DNA of 64,000 nucleotides from Diplosphaera chodatii (Eukaryota > Chlorophyta > Trebouxiophyceae > Prasiolales > Stichococcaceae), in NCBI GenBank assembly GCA_032358165.1, contig JAALGY010000019.1:2294001-2358000 (forward strand), given 5' to 3'. Below are positions 20,368-32,300 of this stretch, one piece after another. The notes under the pieces were generated by a model. The model was not told where the DNA came from and did no database searches. It saw nothing but the letters and a program-made list of their open reading frames with translations. Every line of letters starts with the position of its first letter. Position 1 is the first letter of the stretch. A program made the translations under genes and the position numbers.

Positions 20368-23300
20368 TCACTCCTCTGCCTCCTGCGGCACCTCGCAGCT
20401 GGCAAACCCCGGGTCCGGGTTCTGCTCGCAGAACCACTCTGCGTCGTCGGCTATGGCCGCGTGCGCCTCGTCGCTCAGCCGCCGCCACTTCTCGCACCGC
20501 GAGCACTGCGGCAGCGCCAAGCAACCTGGTTGTGTGTGCTGCACAGCCCAGGGCTGCTGCACATGCTGTGGGTGGCAGTCGCATGAGAGGGCAGTGCAGT
20601 ACAGACACTCACCTGCACCCACTGCACTATTGCTGGCGCCGGCGGCGGCTGCGGCGCAGCCGCATCCGCGGAGCCGCCGTCTGCAGGCGCTGCAGCCGGC
20701 GCCGGCACTGCAGGCACATCCACACGCCCATCTGATTGCAGTGGGCACAACATGAAGCCCTGCACTCGCTGACCACCCAGCTCGAACAGCAGTCCCAGCT
20801 CCTGCGGACCCACCGATGCCGGCCAGCTGTGGCTCTTCCGCCAGCAGCCGCGCCTCGGCCTCGTCCAGCTCGGGTACCAGTCGCGCCAGGTCCTCGTCCG
20901 CCGCCGCCAGCAGCTGCCTGGACCACTCAATCGCGGCTGCGGGCGGGAAGCATCCTCGTCACGTATGATACGCAACTTGGGTGTGTTGACCATGTGCTGG
21001 CGATCGTGAGTGGCAGCTCCAACGCAAGTCAGAGCCCTGCTCTGGGGTCGTGGCAGGGTGGCACAGCAGAGGCGCAGCTGCAGGCGAGCTGGCCGGCAGG
21101 CCGTCAGGCACAACCACTGCTGATGGGTGCTGGCAACGCAGCCATGCACAGCAACAGCAGCTGTGTGCAGTCCAGCGGAGCTCTCCATTGGCTGTTATGA
21201 AGGGGCTCTGACCAAGGCTGTGGGCCTCTCACGTTCGAAACGGCAGCTGCCGGCGGTGTTGTAGGCCTCGGCGGCGGCGGTGATCTTGGCTGCATCGGCG
21301 CGGAACTCGTGGCGGCTGTTGTAGCGCCCGGCGCGCGCCTCCCGCTCGATGATGTGCAGCGACATCTCCGCGTCGGGGGCCACGAACTGGTGGTAGTCGG
21401 GCACCCCCTCCAGCGACACCGGCGCCTGCGCAGCCACACACCGCTGAGTTTGGCAACATCAGGGTAGCATTTGCTGCGGTCGGTGCTGATGTGCTGTTAA
21501 CGAGGCGAGCTGCACTGCCTAGAGGTCGTGCAATAGCATAGCTGGGTCTTGTGGATGCTTGTGGATGCTTGTGGACAGGCTGCTCATGGTTCAGTGATCT
21601 CACTTACTTGGAAGATTTTAAACATCTCGGCGCCGGGATGGGTGTCCTTGCGCAGCGCCGTCACGATGCGCCGCAGCACGGCATTCAGCGCGCGGCGGCC
21701 TGTCGTGGCTACCCGCTGTGCCGCACTGACACTCTGTAAGGGCCAGAAGCACAGCTGTAGGTGGACATGGTACAGATCGAGAAGGGAATTTCCCCACGCC
21801 ACACTGATGCAGGTAGCGCAAACACAGCTGCCGGCTGGAGACCTTCCAGCTATGTGTGCTTGACACTAGCTATGTGTGTTTGACAGCAGCGTTGCCAGCA
21901 GCTAAGCTGCTTCCAGGTGAGCCCGTCACACCGCGCAAAACACAACAAGGGGCACCCACTGGGCATATTGTGTCAGATGAAAGGTCGACAATATTGAAAT
22001 TGGATGGCCCGCGGCCAGACCCGGAATGCTGCAGGGTGGTGCCACCCACCTAGGGGTGCTTAGCTCTAGCAGTTCGAATGGTATTTGATTTCGACATACC
22101 TTGGAGGGCCCACGGCCAGATCCAGAGCGCTGCAGGGTGGCCCCGTCCGTACCGTCCTCAGCCAAGGCGTCCTCATCAAAGTCGTCGTCGTCGTCCTCGT
22201 CCAGCACGATGCGCTTGCGCTTGCTGACGCGGCCGCTCTGCAACAAAAAGACCAGTTGAGCCAGTTCATCATTTTGCTTGTGCAACATGGGATCGACTTG
22301 AAGACTGACCTCAATACCGAGCAGACCCGATTCACATCTGTGGCTGCAATGTAGAGCACCAGCTACCTGCATATCCTGAAGATTGGTTTGTCATCGTGCT
22401 GCTGCAGGCAGGCATTGGGACTCTCACCTTGGTGGCGCGCGGCGACGAGATGGCCGCAAGCTCCGGGTTGGCCTCCTCCTCGTCGGTTTCCGTTGCCGTG
22501 TCATACTGCACGCGAGCAGCAGAGACACCGTGAGCTGGGAGGCATGCTGCTGAGGCGAGACAACATGGGAGCGCGCCAGAGCTGGCGTGGCATCATTTGT
22601 GAGCCAGCACAGGAGCGGCGCCACCACATATCCAGGAGCCAGATTGCAGCAGGTACAGCAGCGGCAGCGGCAGCACCTCGACCTCCTCGCGCTTGGGCTT
22701 GCGCTTGGACGGCGCCTTGGCGAGCGCCGGCGGCTGGAAGCAGCAGAGCAGCCGCTGTCAGGCCATGACACTGCAGCTGCCGATGCCAGCAGCAGCCCAG
22801 TGTGCAGGTCGAACAGCATGCTTTGCAGGTGCTGTGTTCCTGCATGCTCAATGTGACAGGTCCAGCGTGTCACCCGCTTCCTGCTGCCGCCGCCCTTGCG
22901 GGCTGCCTTGCCCCGGATGTGCCGGGTGCCAAAGCCCCAGGGCCCGCCGATGTCGCGGCCGGCGGCCGTCAGGGCGTGCAGCGCCGCAACATCCTCCCGC
23001 CTGAACGCGATGATCTCCCTGCGAGTGGCCACAACTGGGTCTACAGCCGATCGGCCACATGCTGGACCAACAGCCAATCCACCCCTGGAGGATGTCTGCT
23101 GCATGACGCGCTACTGCAGCTGATGGTGTGAAACCTCCGGTGTTCCAGTTCAGGTGATATCGAAGCTTCTGTGACCTGTTCGCATGCTGTGGTGTTTCAG
23201 AGCGCCGCGCACCAGACGTTTACGTGTGATGCCACAGCGCCCAGCGTGGCCCTGGCACCTGCAGGCCGATGGTCACCTGCTGGCTGGCGAGCCGTCGGCC

Positions 23301-26300
23301 GCCGTCCACTTGATGGTGCGGCGGATGCGGCGGGTGCCAGCCGCTGCCTCCAGCTTCGGCTTCTCCGCTGACCCACCGCCTGCAGCAACCACTTGTCACG
23401 ATCCTGGCAAATCTGACACATCTGGCATCACTTAGCACCGATCGTATGCAGCTGCAGTTTGATGCTGCAAGCGGCCACTGTAGAGCAAGATGCACTGGTG
23501 CGTGAAGGTACATCGTATATACAGTGTATGTCGTCAGGGTCAGCAGGAGCTGCTGTATGCAGATGTTGTCATGCCAGTGCGTGCAGTACCATGCCCATTC
23601 ACAGTGCACAACCTAAAGGATGCAGGGCTTCTGCGTGCCCCTCCAATAGGTGCAGGGGCATCAATGCAGTAGCTGGGTGCTGTCAGCAGCAGCAGGCAAA
23701 CCCAACATGTTCACTCACCTGTAGCCTCGACGCCGGTGGCGAATCCCGCTTCCCGCATCCTCGCCAGCTCCGCTTCCTCCTCCGCATCCGCCTCCACATC
23801 CAGCTGCTCGCTGGCTGCGGCCTTCTTGAGCTTCTTTGCCTGTGTTGGTGAACATGAAGCAGGTCGATGGCAGGCCCCAGCAAGAGACTTGAGGAGTGGC
23901 TTATGAGCTGTGACCTTTTGCTTGGTCAGCAGAGGGCAGATGAGCAAGGTGTGGTGCATTAGTGTTGGCGTTGAACAGAAAGAACACGTGCCAGGCACTA
24001 CGATTTCGGGCTGGTTCTTGTTCGAAAACAACCACCGCCTGCTGGCCATGTGCCTCTAGTTCTCAGGCTGAATGTTGCGTCTGCTCGTAGACATCTCCTG
24101 TATGCAAGTCGGAGCTGTGGCTGTAACTTTGTCGTACTCACATCACTTTCGTGTACCATGAAGGGTTTAACCACCTTGGGCTTGGCAGCGGGTTTGGATT
24201 CGGCATCCTCGTCGCTGCCGGCCAGCAGCCCCTCCAGCTCGTCCTCGAAGCTGTCGTCGCCAGACGCAGCGGCGGCTGCGTCATCCGCTGCTGGTGCTGT
24301 GCCAGAGCGGCTGGTGCCGCCGTTTGCGGCAGCACCTGTACAGTGCATATTTGTTGGCTGGACTTGCAGCTTCGATACTCAGGGGCTATCCACTGACATC
24401 TTCAGCAGAGCTGACAAAGAGTGCCCTGGTTGCACAGCACATGGCATATGACGTCCATCAAGCAGCACCACAGCAATGGAGCTTCAACGCTGGTTGCATC
24501 AAGCTCATGACTGCCATGCCAGTGCGCACCTGCAGGTGCAGCAGCGGCGGGTGCTGCAGGGTGGGCGGCGCCTTCCTCCCTTGGTGGCGAGTCCACCTTG
24601 ATGTTGCCCAGCGCCGCCACCTGTGTGCAAATGTGTTACCATCTTTGCTGGTGAACTCATCCTTGCTGGGGTGGAGTTCAGCCGAGAGGAACCTTCAGAG
24701 CGATTGGCATGTTGCCAGCACCCGTATTAGCGGCATCGATGCTACTCAGCACATAGCTTTGCAGGGGTCGCATCCTGCTGTATGCACATCCCCAAGTGAA
24801 ACTCCTGCTCAGAAGCCGTGGTCCCATTCTTGGGCAGGTTTCAGCAGCTGCTCATGCGGATGCAGCGACCAGGTCACATGTTGACACGGCTTCTGGTGAA
24901 GGGTTCCTGTCAATTCCCTTCGCATGCACAGTGTAACCGATCAGAACAGCAGTGCCGAGCGCCAGGCGCACCTGCCGGTCGAAGATGATCTGGCACTTCT
25001 GCTGGTACCGCTTCTGGCGCTCGGCCGCCGACTCGCGCGCCTGCCGCGCAAACTTGCTGCCAAATTTGGAGCCCAGGGCGCCCCCGTCGGCGGCGGCGGC
25101 GCTGCTCAGCTCCCGCACCAACGCGATACGGCTCCACCGCGCCAGCGCTGCAGGCACAGGGCGCAAGTGCTCATCACACGCCGGCGCTCAGAAGCAAAGA
25201 GCTCCGGCAGTGTGGACGCACAGAAGCATCCTGGCGTGTACCTGCGTGTGGCAACCCCTCATGCCGGCAGTTGACATCACGAGCCTACAGCAGCCTTGTT
25301 CGAATGTACTGTACCACTAGCCCCGTTCACGGCGGCCCAAGGAAGCTGATGAAGTGCCTCGTGTACAACCTCCTACTCTGACAGGCCCATGGACATCAGC
25401 TGAGCTGAGCGCTTGATGGACAGCAGGACACAACAACAACATTTGTGCCAACCCATTTCAGGGTCTGGTGGCAAGCCCCGACTCACGTGCCACCTCCTCC
25501 TCGGACATGCCCATGGACATGAGCTGGCGCTTGGAGTCCTCCATGGACAGCTTGCGCAGGTCCGCGCCGGTGCCCGTGATCGCGCGCTCCCCCGCGCGCG
25601 GCCCCAGCGTCTCCACCTGGTGCTGCAGGTGGGCAACAAAAGATTTCACTACACCGTCAGAGAGCTGGCTGCAAATTAGATGGTGCAAGGTCTGCCACCT
25701 GTGTCAAAATGCCCCACTCAACCAACTGCAGGCGCCCTTGCAGCTGAACACACCCAGATGTGGTGGGCCCTGAATATCAACCACTGGAGAGCCGGGGGCC
25801 ACCTGCCCCCTCAGCGCCAGGCTGCCGCTGACAGCTGGACTGACCCAGGGCACAGCGTTTGCGAAGAGCTTAGGGGCTCACCCGCCGGATGTCGCGGGTG
25901 TAGGAGTACCCGCGTCCCCGGCCAGTGGGGTCGCCCGCCCCCGTGAGCGCCAGGCTGCCGCGCCCCTCGCGCACCGCGTCAACGTACGCGCCCGTCGCCG
26001 CCCAGGGCGCCCCCTGCGCCGCCACCTCCACCATAGACACCGCCTTCTTCACGTCCTGCATGGATGTGTACCTAGGGTTTAGTGCTGAAATTGGGATCAG
26101 GGATGCATGTGGCCCCGTCGCCGCCCGGGGCGCCCCCTGCGCCGCCATCGGCACCATTGACATGCCTTCTTCACAATCCGCAGTCTGCATGACTGGCCGA
26201 TGCTGTCATGGCTGCAGGCGCGTAGCTTACCCCCGGCCAGCCCAACCCTTGAAGCAGGACTGCTGACATGGCTTGCAAGAGTCCCAGCACGCTGGAGTGA

Positions 26301-29300
26301 CATTCTCACACCGCAGCAGCCATTAGGCGCTCCCTGCTGCCGGCGTCAACACTGCAATGCTGCCACTTGTCCCTACGACATAAACACTGCCCAGTGAGAT
26401 GATCCACCTCGTTGGCGGCGTCGGGCAGCTGCCTGGCGGCGACTGCGAGGCGGTCCATCGCGGCGGCGCTGGAGCGCTCGATGGCGTACAGCCCCTGGTT
26501 GTGGTACCGCGCCAGCGCATTCAGCATGCTCTCGTATGCACACCTGCGCCCAAAGAGCACAGATGTCGAGGCCTTCTGCCCCCACAAAAGGGGTGCGTCA
26601 GACACCTTGGCACGGCTGCCGACTGCTCAGACAATTGTATAACGATTGGTGCTTTTGCTGCCGAGGACAGCGTCGAAGCTGGGGCGTGCGCAAACGAGGA
26701 GCCCTGAGCCAGACACCCACCAGGCGTCGGGCGTCGCCAGCTTTCGCAGCTCGCCCTCTGCGGGGATGCGGCCGCTGTCAGACAGCCGCCACCGCGACTC
26801 GTCGCCCTGCAGCCGGGAAAGCACGCATCTACTGGGGGGCAACATTGATGGCCTTACTGACACCATCAGATCCAGCTACCAGCATCTTTTCATGCCTCTG
26901 CAGCTTCTATCATTCAACATCCGAACGCTTGTTATCAGTGGCATGGCAGTGGCAGCGCATTCGGAATGCACCAGCGCACAAGCTGCTGTGCTCATGTCGA
27001 GATGTGCATCATGGAGCCGACAAGGCCCTGAGGTCAATGCCATACCGGTTGCACTTGGGAATGCACTTGATTGTTGTTTTGTTCCACAGAAGACAAGGCT
27101 GCTGTCATGATGCATAGCCGTGCCGAACCTTGGAGGGCACACACTCGCAGCGGTCCCGCAGGCGGGCCTTGATGATGGGCTCCGACAGCCCCGGGAACTG
27201 CTCGGCGAGCTCCTTCACGCCTGCCAGGAGAAGGCAAAACGTTAGACAAAAAAAGGGTTTTCAGCCAGAGAACCCTGTGAACTGCTCCGGCAGCTCATTC
27301 ACGCCTGCCAGCGGAACACGATGGATCACCGGACGCAAGTGCTGGAGTTTCAGCAACCTGCTTTGGCGTGGTCATCCATCATGCTGCAGCTTGGTGCAGG
27401 AACCAAGAGTGCGTCTGAGGCAGTGCGGTGCCACCAGCCCTTAGCATCCCAGAGTCCCTGGATGAGTATGTTGCTGTCCGAGCAACTGGTGAAAGGCGGC
27501 TGCCATGGCGGCATATGATGGCTGTGAAGTGGCTGTCATGCAGTTCATGAGACGCTGAAGCGGCATGCAGGAGTGGCTGGGCGGGGTTGCTCACTGATGG
27601 TTGCGGGCGCGTTGGAATCCTTCTTGGCCATGCGGACGGCCCGCCCCCGCAGCTCCCGCCACACCATCGCCGCCAGCCGCCCCTCCTCAATCTCCCTGGA
27701 GCATGCGAGTGCAGCCCCGTCACCATGTGTTGGCGTCATGGTGCATCACCTTTCGCTGGGGGCGGAAACACAAACTGCTCCAGCCTGCTGAGGACGCGCC
27801 ACATGGTCTGCGGTCGCACTGCCCATGGCTGCAGCAGCACACAAGGCGGGCCGCGCTGACCACGCACCGCTTCTCCTTGGACTGGGGCGCGGGCACGCGC
27901 ACGTGCGGCTCCTGCTGCCCCAGCGTCACTGTTCCCTGGAAGCGGCGCAGCGCCATGCGGCCGCTGGCGTGGCGCACCAGCAGGAAGTCGGAGGCGGCGG
28001 CGGCGTACGCGAACGCCGGCGACTTGAACATGGGCGCCTGCAGGCTTCCGAGATCGAGGGGGTGTTGCAGGCGCTCACACTCAGCCCGCAGTCATGGCCA
28101 CTAGGGTCATGCCTTCTCAGAGTACAATGATATGGCTATCGATTTGCACTGCCAGCAGAGTGGCTGCGCACATGCTGCAGACCAGTGCGAACGGCTGATG
28201 CCGGAGCTGGATGTCGCTGCAGAACCGTCAAGGCACGTGCTGACACCTATGCGCAATGCTGGTGTCGGCCGCCTAATCCGCTTACCTCCACGGCCAGCTG
28301 CGGCGCCGCGGTCTTCAGGTTGCCCAGGAACGGCGAGTCGTCCGTCGGCTGCAGCGGGACCACCGCCCCAACGCGCCACCGCTCCTTGCCTGCACGCCGC
28401 GTGCACACGGGGATTCAAAGCATGCCCAGCGAGCTTGAGTACCACGCCTGCAACGCCGTTCGGCAGCAATGTCAGCCCCGCGCTGTTGTTGGACCAGCTC
28501 CCATGCTGTCCTTTCGCCGCCCTGTGTGTTTTCGTCTGCTTCTGCCACGCTGCATCACCACATGACATGCGCAGAGGACTACAGTGGTCGGGCTCCATGC
28601 ATGCGGACCCACCCTGGAGCAACGCTTGGTGGCCTGCGTCTGTGGGGCTGCGCTTCCTATAGTAGGTCTGCAGCCGCACCCCCATGCCTGCGGTCATAGC
28701 AGCAGACCGGTAAGTGTCCGACGAAAAGAGGACGTGTGCCTGATCCAACGATCGTGCACATGTGCACGCATGCCTTGTACATGGCTGAATGTACAGAGAA
28801 CATGCCCTGCGCTGGACCATCAACATGATCCAGCGTCAGGCTTGATACTGCACCGGCACAGTCAGCTATGCTTTGCTGTCAGTCTCTTTCATGGTTGAGG
28901 CTACAGGGTCAAACCACCTGGGCGTGCGAGCAGCGGCGGGTGCTCCTCGAAGTACTCCAGCAGCAGCACGTGGCCGTCGCTCGGCGCCAGCTCCTTGCGC
29001 TTCTGTAATCATAGGCAATGTAGCATCAATTTAGGGGAGGTGAGGCCAAATCAGACAGTCACTTGCTCGCCAAGTCAATTGCCTGCAACGCCATACTCGA
29101 TGGCAAATGCCAATGGTGGAGCTGTGAGGGGTTGGGATCCGTGGAGGCGCACCCCAAAGGCGCCCGGTGGGCGGAGGGGCTTGTTGGAGTCGGGCGCCGG
29201 CAGCGCCGCTGCCAGCCGACTGGGCAGCACCGCCACCCCGCTGAACGCCGCAAACAGGGTCACCTGCATGGCGGCCACGACATCTGTGTCACAGCAAGCG

Positions 29301-32300
29301 TCGGACGGTTCCGAACACCAGCTCACACGTGGCAACCTTGCTGCAGCGCAGGCCAAACCAATGCTGGACATGTAGGCTGCCCCAGCGCCGCAGTGTCACG
29401 TCCGAGCTGACTGCAATCCCGCCGCAACTTTGTGGGCTGTGCATCTGCCAGACGCCGCTGCACAGGACATGCTGCGTGCAGGCCAGGGGCGAGGCCAGCA
29501 CCTTGGAAGCGGAAGCATCCACGCCGGACGCCTGCAGCGGCTGCTCCAGGGCCACTTGCCGGGCCGCCGGCTTCTGCGGCAGCAGCAGCCTCGGCAGCTC
29601 CGAGGCGTCCCCCTCCCCCTGGAACTGCTTTCGTTTGGCCGCCTGCGTGCAGAGTCTAACGTCAGGATGTGTTGACAACTCTGTACTCACCAGCTGCAAA
29701 CCTCTGGGCTGCTGCGCCTGAACAAACCACCTCCCGGCGTGGCCGCCACTAACCCAGTAGAACTGATGCTCAGGCAATCCGTAGGCCAGCCGTGCACTGC
29801 TCAGCTCGCCCTGAACCTCAGCGCTGAAGCCTATCCGTGGACCCTCACCGACTCCCACAGCGCCGCCACCGTATCTGTAGCGAGCCGGACGTCTGCAATC
29901 ACGATGCTTGCGCCTGGCAGGCTCTGTATCCGCACCGTCGCCAGGCCCTCACCTGTGCCATCACCAGAGGGTCGTTTCACGACCTCAGAGGCGCTGTTTT
30001 GTGCCTTTGAGCTTTGCAGATACACGTAACACAGCGATGTGTTTGCATCCGATCCCAATAGCAGCCCAAAGAGATTGTGGTTTCGGACTGAAGGAACATT
30101 TGAGATATGCCATCTCGTCGATGTGTGCCTGCGCTGCTGCGGCCGGCGCCGGGTGCCGTCGTCGGCACGACCCACCCGCCCTTGGGCCGGTGCGCCAGGC
30201 GCCAGCCGTCGGCCCACCTCGACGGCAGCGTCACCAGGTTCAGCGCCGGGTTGGCGTGGCGCGCGCCCACTGCAGCCGCCCCTTTGCCGGCACGCTGCTT
30301 GACCTGCGTATGAGCAGACGCTGTCATTGTCACAGGCTAGGATGCAGCTGCTTGTGCAAGACGGCGGATCACAAACTGCAGTTGCGGATGGCTGTACAGT
30401 GACTGGGATGTAGTTGCTGCATAAAAAAGCGCCCCATCTCTCTGCCATAATCCATGCACTGTTGCTGTGGCTGCACTTGCAATCACCTGCACCGTAGCTC
30501 GGTGGTTGTCGGGGACGAGCTAGACTACTCACCGCGCCGGAGTAGAAGGCGTCCTTGGACACGTTGCACCGCGCCATTCGTGGATGTACAACTGGATCTG
30601 TGTCCTTTCTTGATGCTCACCGCGCCGGAGTAGAAGGCGTCCTTGGACACGTTGCAGCGCGCCATCTGCAGCGCCGCGTCGCCCTCGCCAACCGCCGGCG
30701 CCGCGGCCGTCTTCAGCTTGGGCGGCGGTGGCAGCACCGCCGCTGGGGAGTGCCGCCACTTGCTTAAATCCACCCCCTTGAACGCCCTGCGCATTCAGGG
30801 TTTAGGAACTCAGGCCGGCACCGCCGCGGGGGAGTGCCCAGACGTGTTGACATCCGCCCCCTTAAACCCTGTGCGTGCTCAAGGTACAGCATATAGGCAC
30901 ATGCATGCCTGGTGGGCTGCACCACCAGAGCTGTCACTGATGCCAGTGAGCCTGGGCCAGGCTCAGAAAGACGTGGCATCTGAGCCTGCAGCATGCTGAC
31001 TCCGGTGGTCTGTCATGAGATTTTCGAGGGTGTGTGGATCAGCAGCGGCGGCGGTCGCATCACAGCACCTGAAGGTCAGCGCGGCGTCGTTCATGTCCAG
31101 CAGCAGGCGCGGGCGGGGCGCCGCAGAGCTAGAGTCCCACCGCACCGCCGCCACCCAGTCGCCGCTCGCCACCTGCCCCGGCAGCCGCCGCAGCATCTGC
31201 GTGTGCAGTGGTGGGCAGCCAGCTCGACCACCTGGCGCCTTGTGTGGAATGCAAAGGGCCAAGCCTGCCGGACTGCACACTCTGCTGGGCATATGCTACT
31301 ACTTGCAGGCACGAAGTGATGAAGAAGCCCCTCTCGTGCTTGCAGTATAGACACCCCTGTTCAGGGTTTAGGAATAGCACAGGAGCTTGGACACCTTCCT
31401 CCCTCAAAGCAATGCACCTGCTGGGTGCGGGCATGCAGGCCGGGTCCGTGTTCTGCCCCTGGCGGCGCGTCGGCGGTACCCGGATCTGCGGCGCCTGCTG
31501 CTGTGCCATCCGCAGCCACTGCGCCGTCCGGAGCAGCTGCCCCACTGGGAGCTGCCACGTGCTCAAGGCGCAGCATCTGCGCATGCATGCTGTCGGCGGC
31601 GCTGCTGCTGCTTCCTGCTGCCATGCTGCTGCCGAAAGCCTCCAGCGCCGCAGGTAATGGCAGGCGCCAGCGCTGCGGGGCTGCGTCTGCTGCTGCTGCC
31701 TCCTGCGTCTGGCTCTCCGACGCTTTGCCAGCAGCAGTTGCAGCTGTGAAGCCTGCAGGGCCTGCCACGCCCTCAGATTCTTCTTCTGCCTCTGCGGGAG
31801 CGGCTGATGCTTGCTCGCCGTCTGAGCCCCAGGTGATGTCGTGCTCCCAATCAGCAGTATGTGCACCCTGCAATGACCCCAAAACAAGTGGTTGTGATGT
31901 ACCTTGGCACTGATCTTGCCAGCGTCAACAGACATACTTATGATTGTGCTAATTGTTCCGAAGTATTGGGTTCAATTCTGCAAAAACACACTTCCAGTTC
32001 TTGAGTGGCTGCAGCTGTGCACCTCGAAGAAGGTGTCTGACAGAGCAGAGTCGTCCTCGTCAGACAGCATGTTGCCGTCTGGCTGCCTGGCCGGCGCCGC
32101 CTCGGCAGCATCCAGCGGACCATCCCGAGAGGCCGCCTGTTTCCTGCTGCCCCCAAAAAGCACCGCAGTCAGCAGATAGATTTAGGGTTTAACTGATAGG
32201 ACCGTTTCAAGAAAGCGGCATATAAGGGAAGGCTGCCCAGCAGACCAGCTGCAGTAGCTGTGTGCAGAAGGTTGCACTCAGGCATCGTCCGCAGTTCATT

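Noticed and set aside
20279..20608. Minus-strand 109-residue frame over the CW exon
   Set aside because: It is out of frame with the Cys/Trp pattern; only the frame giving CSRCEKWRRL fits the CW family and the intron phase.
26113..26174. The duplicated TAF1 segment as a genuine extra exon
   Set aside because: It repeats residues already encoded by the adjacent exon with several substitutions, and TAF1 has this motif only once, so it is treated as a decayed duplicate.
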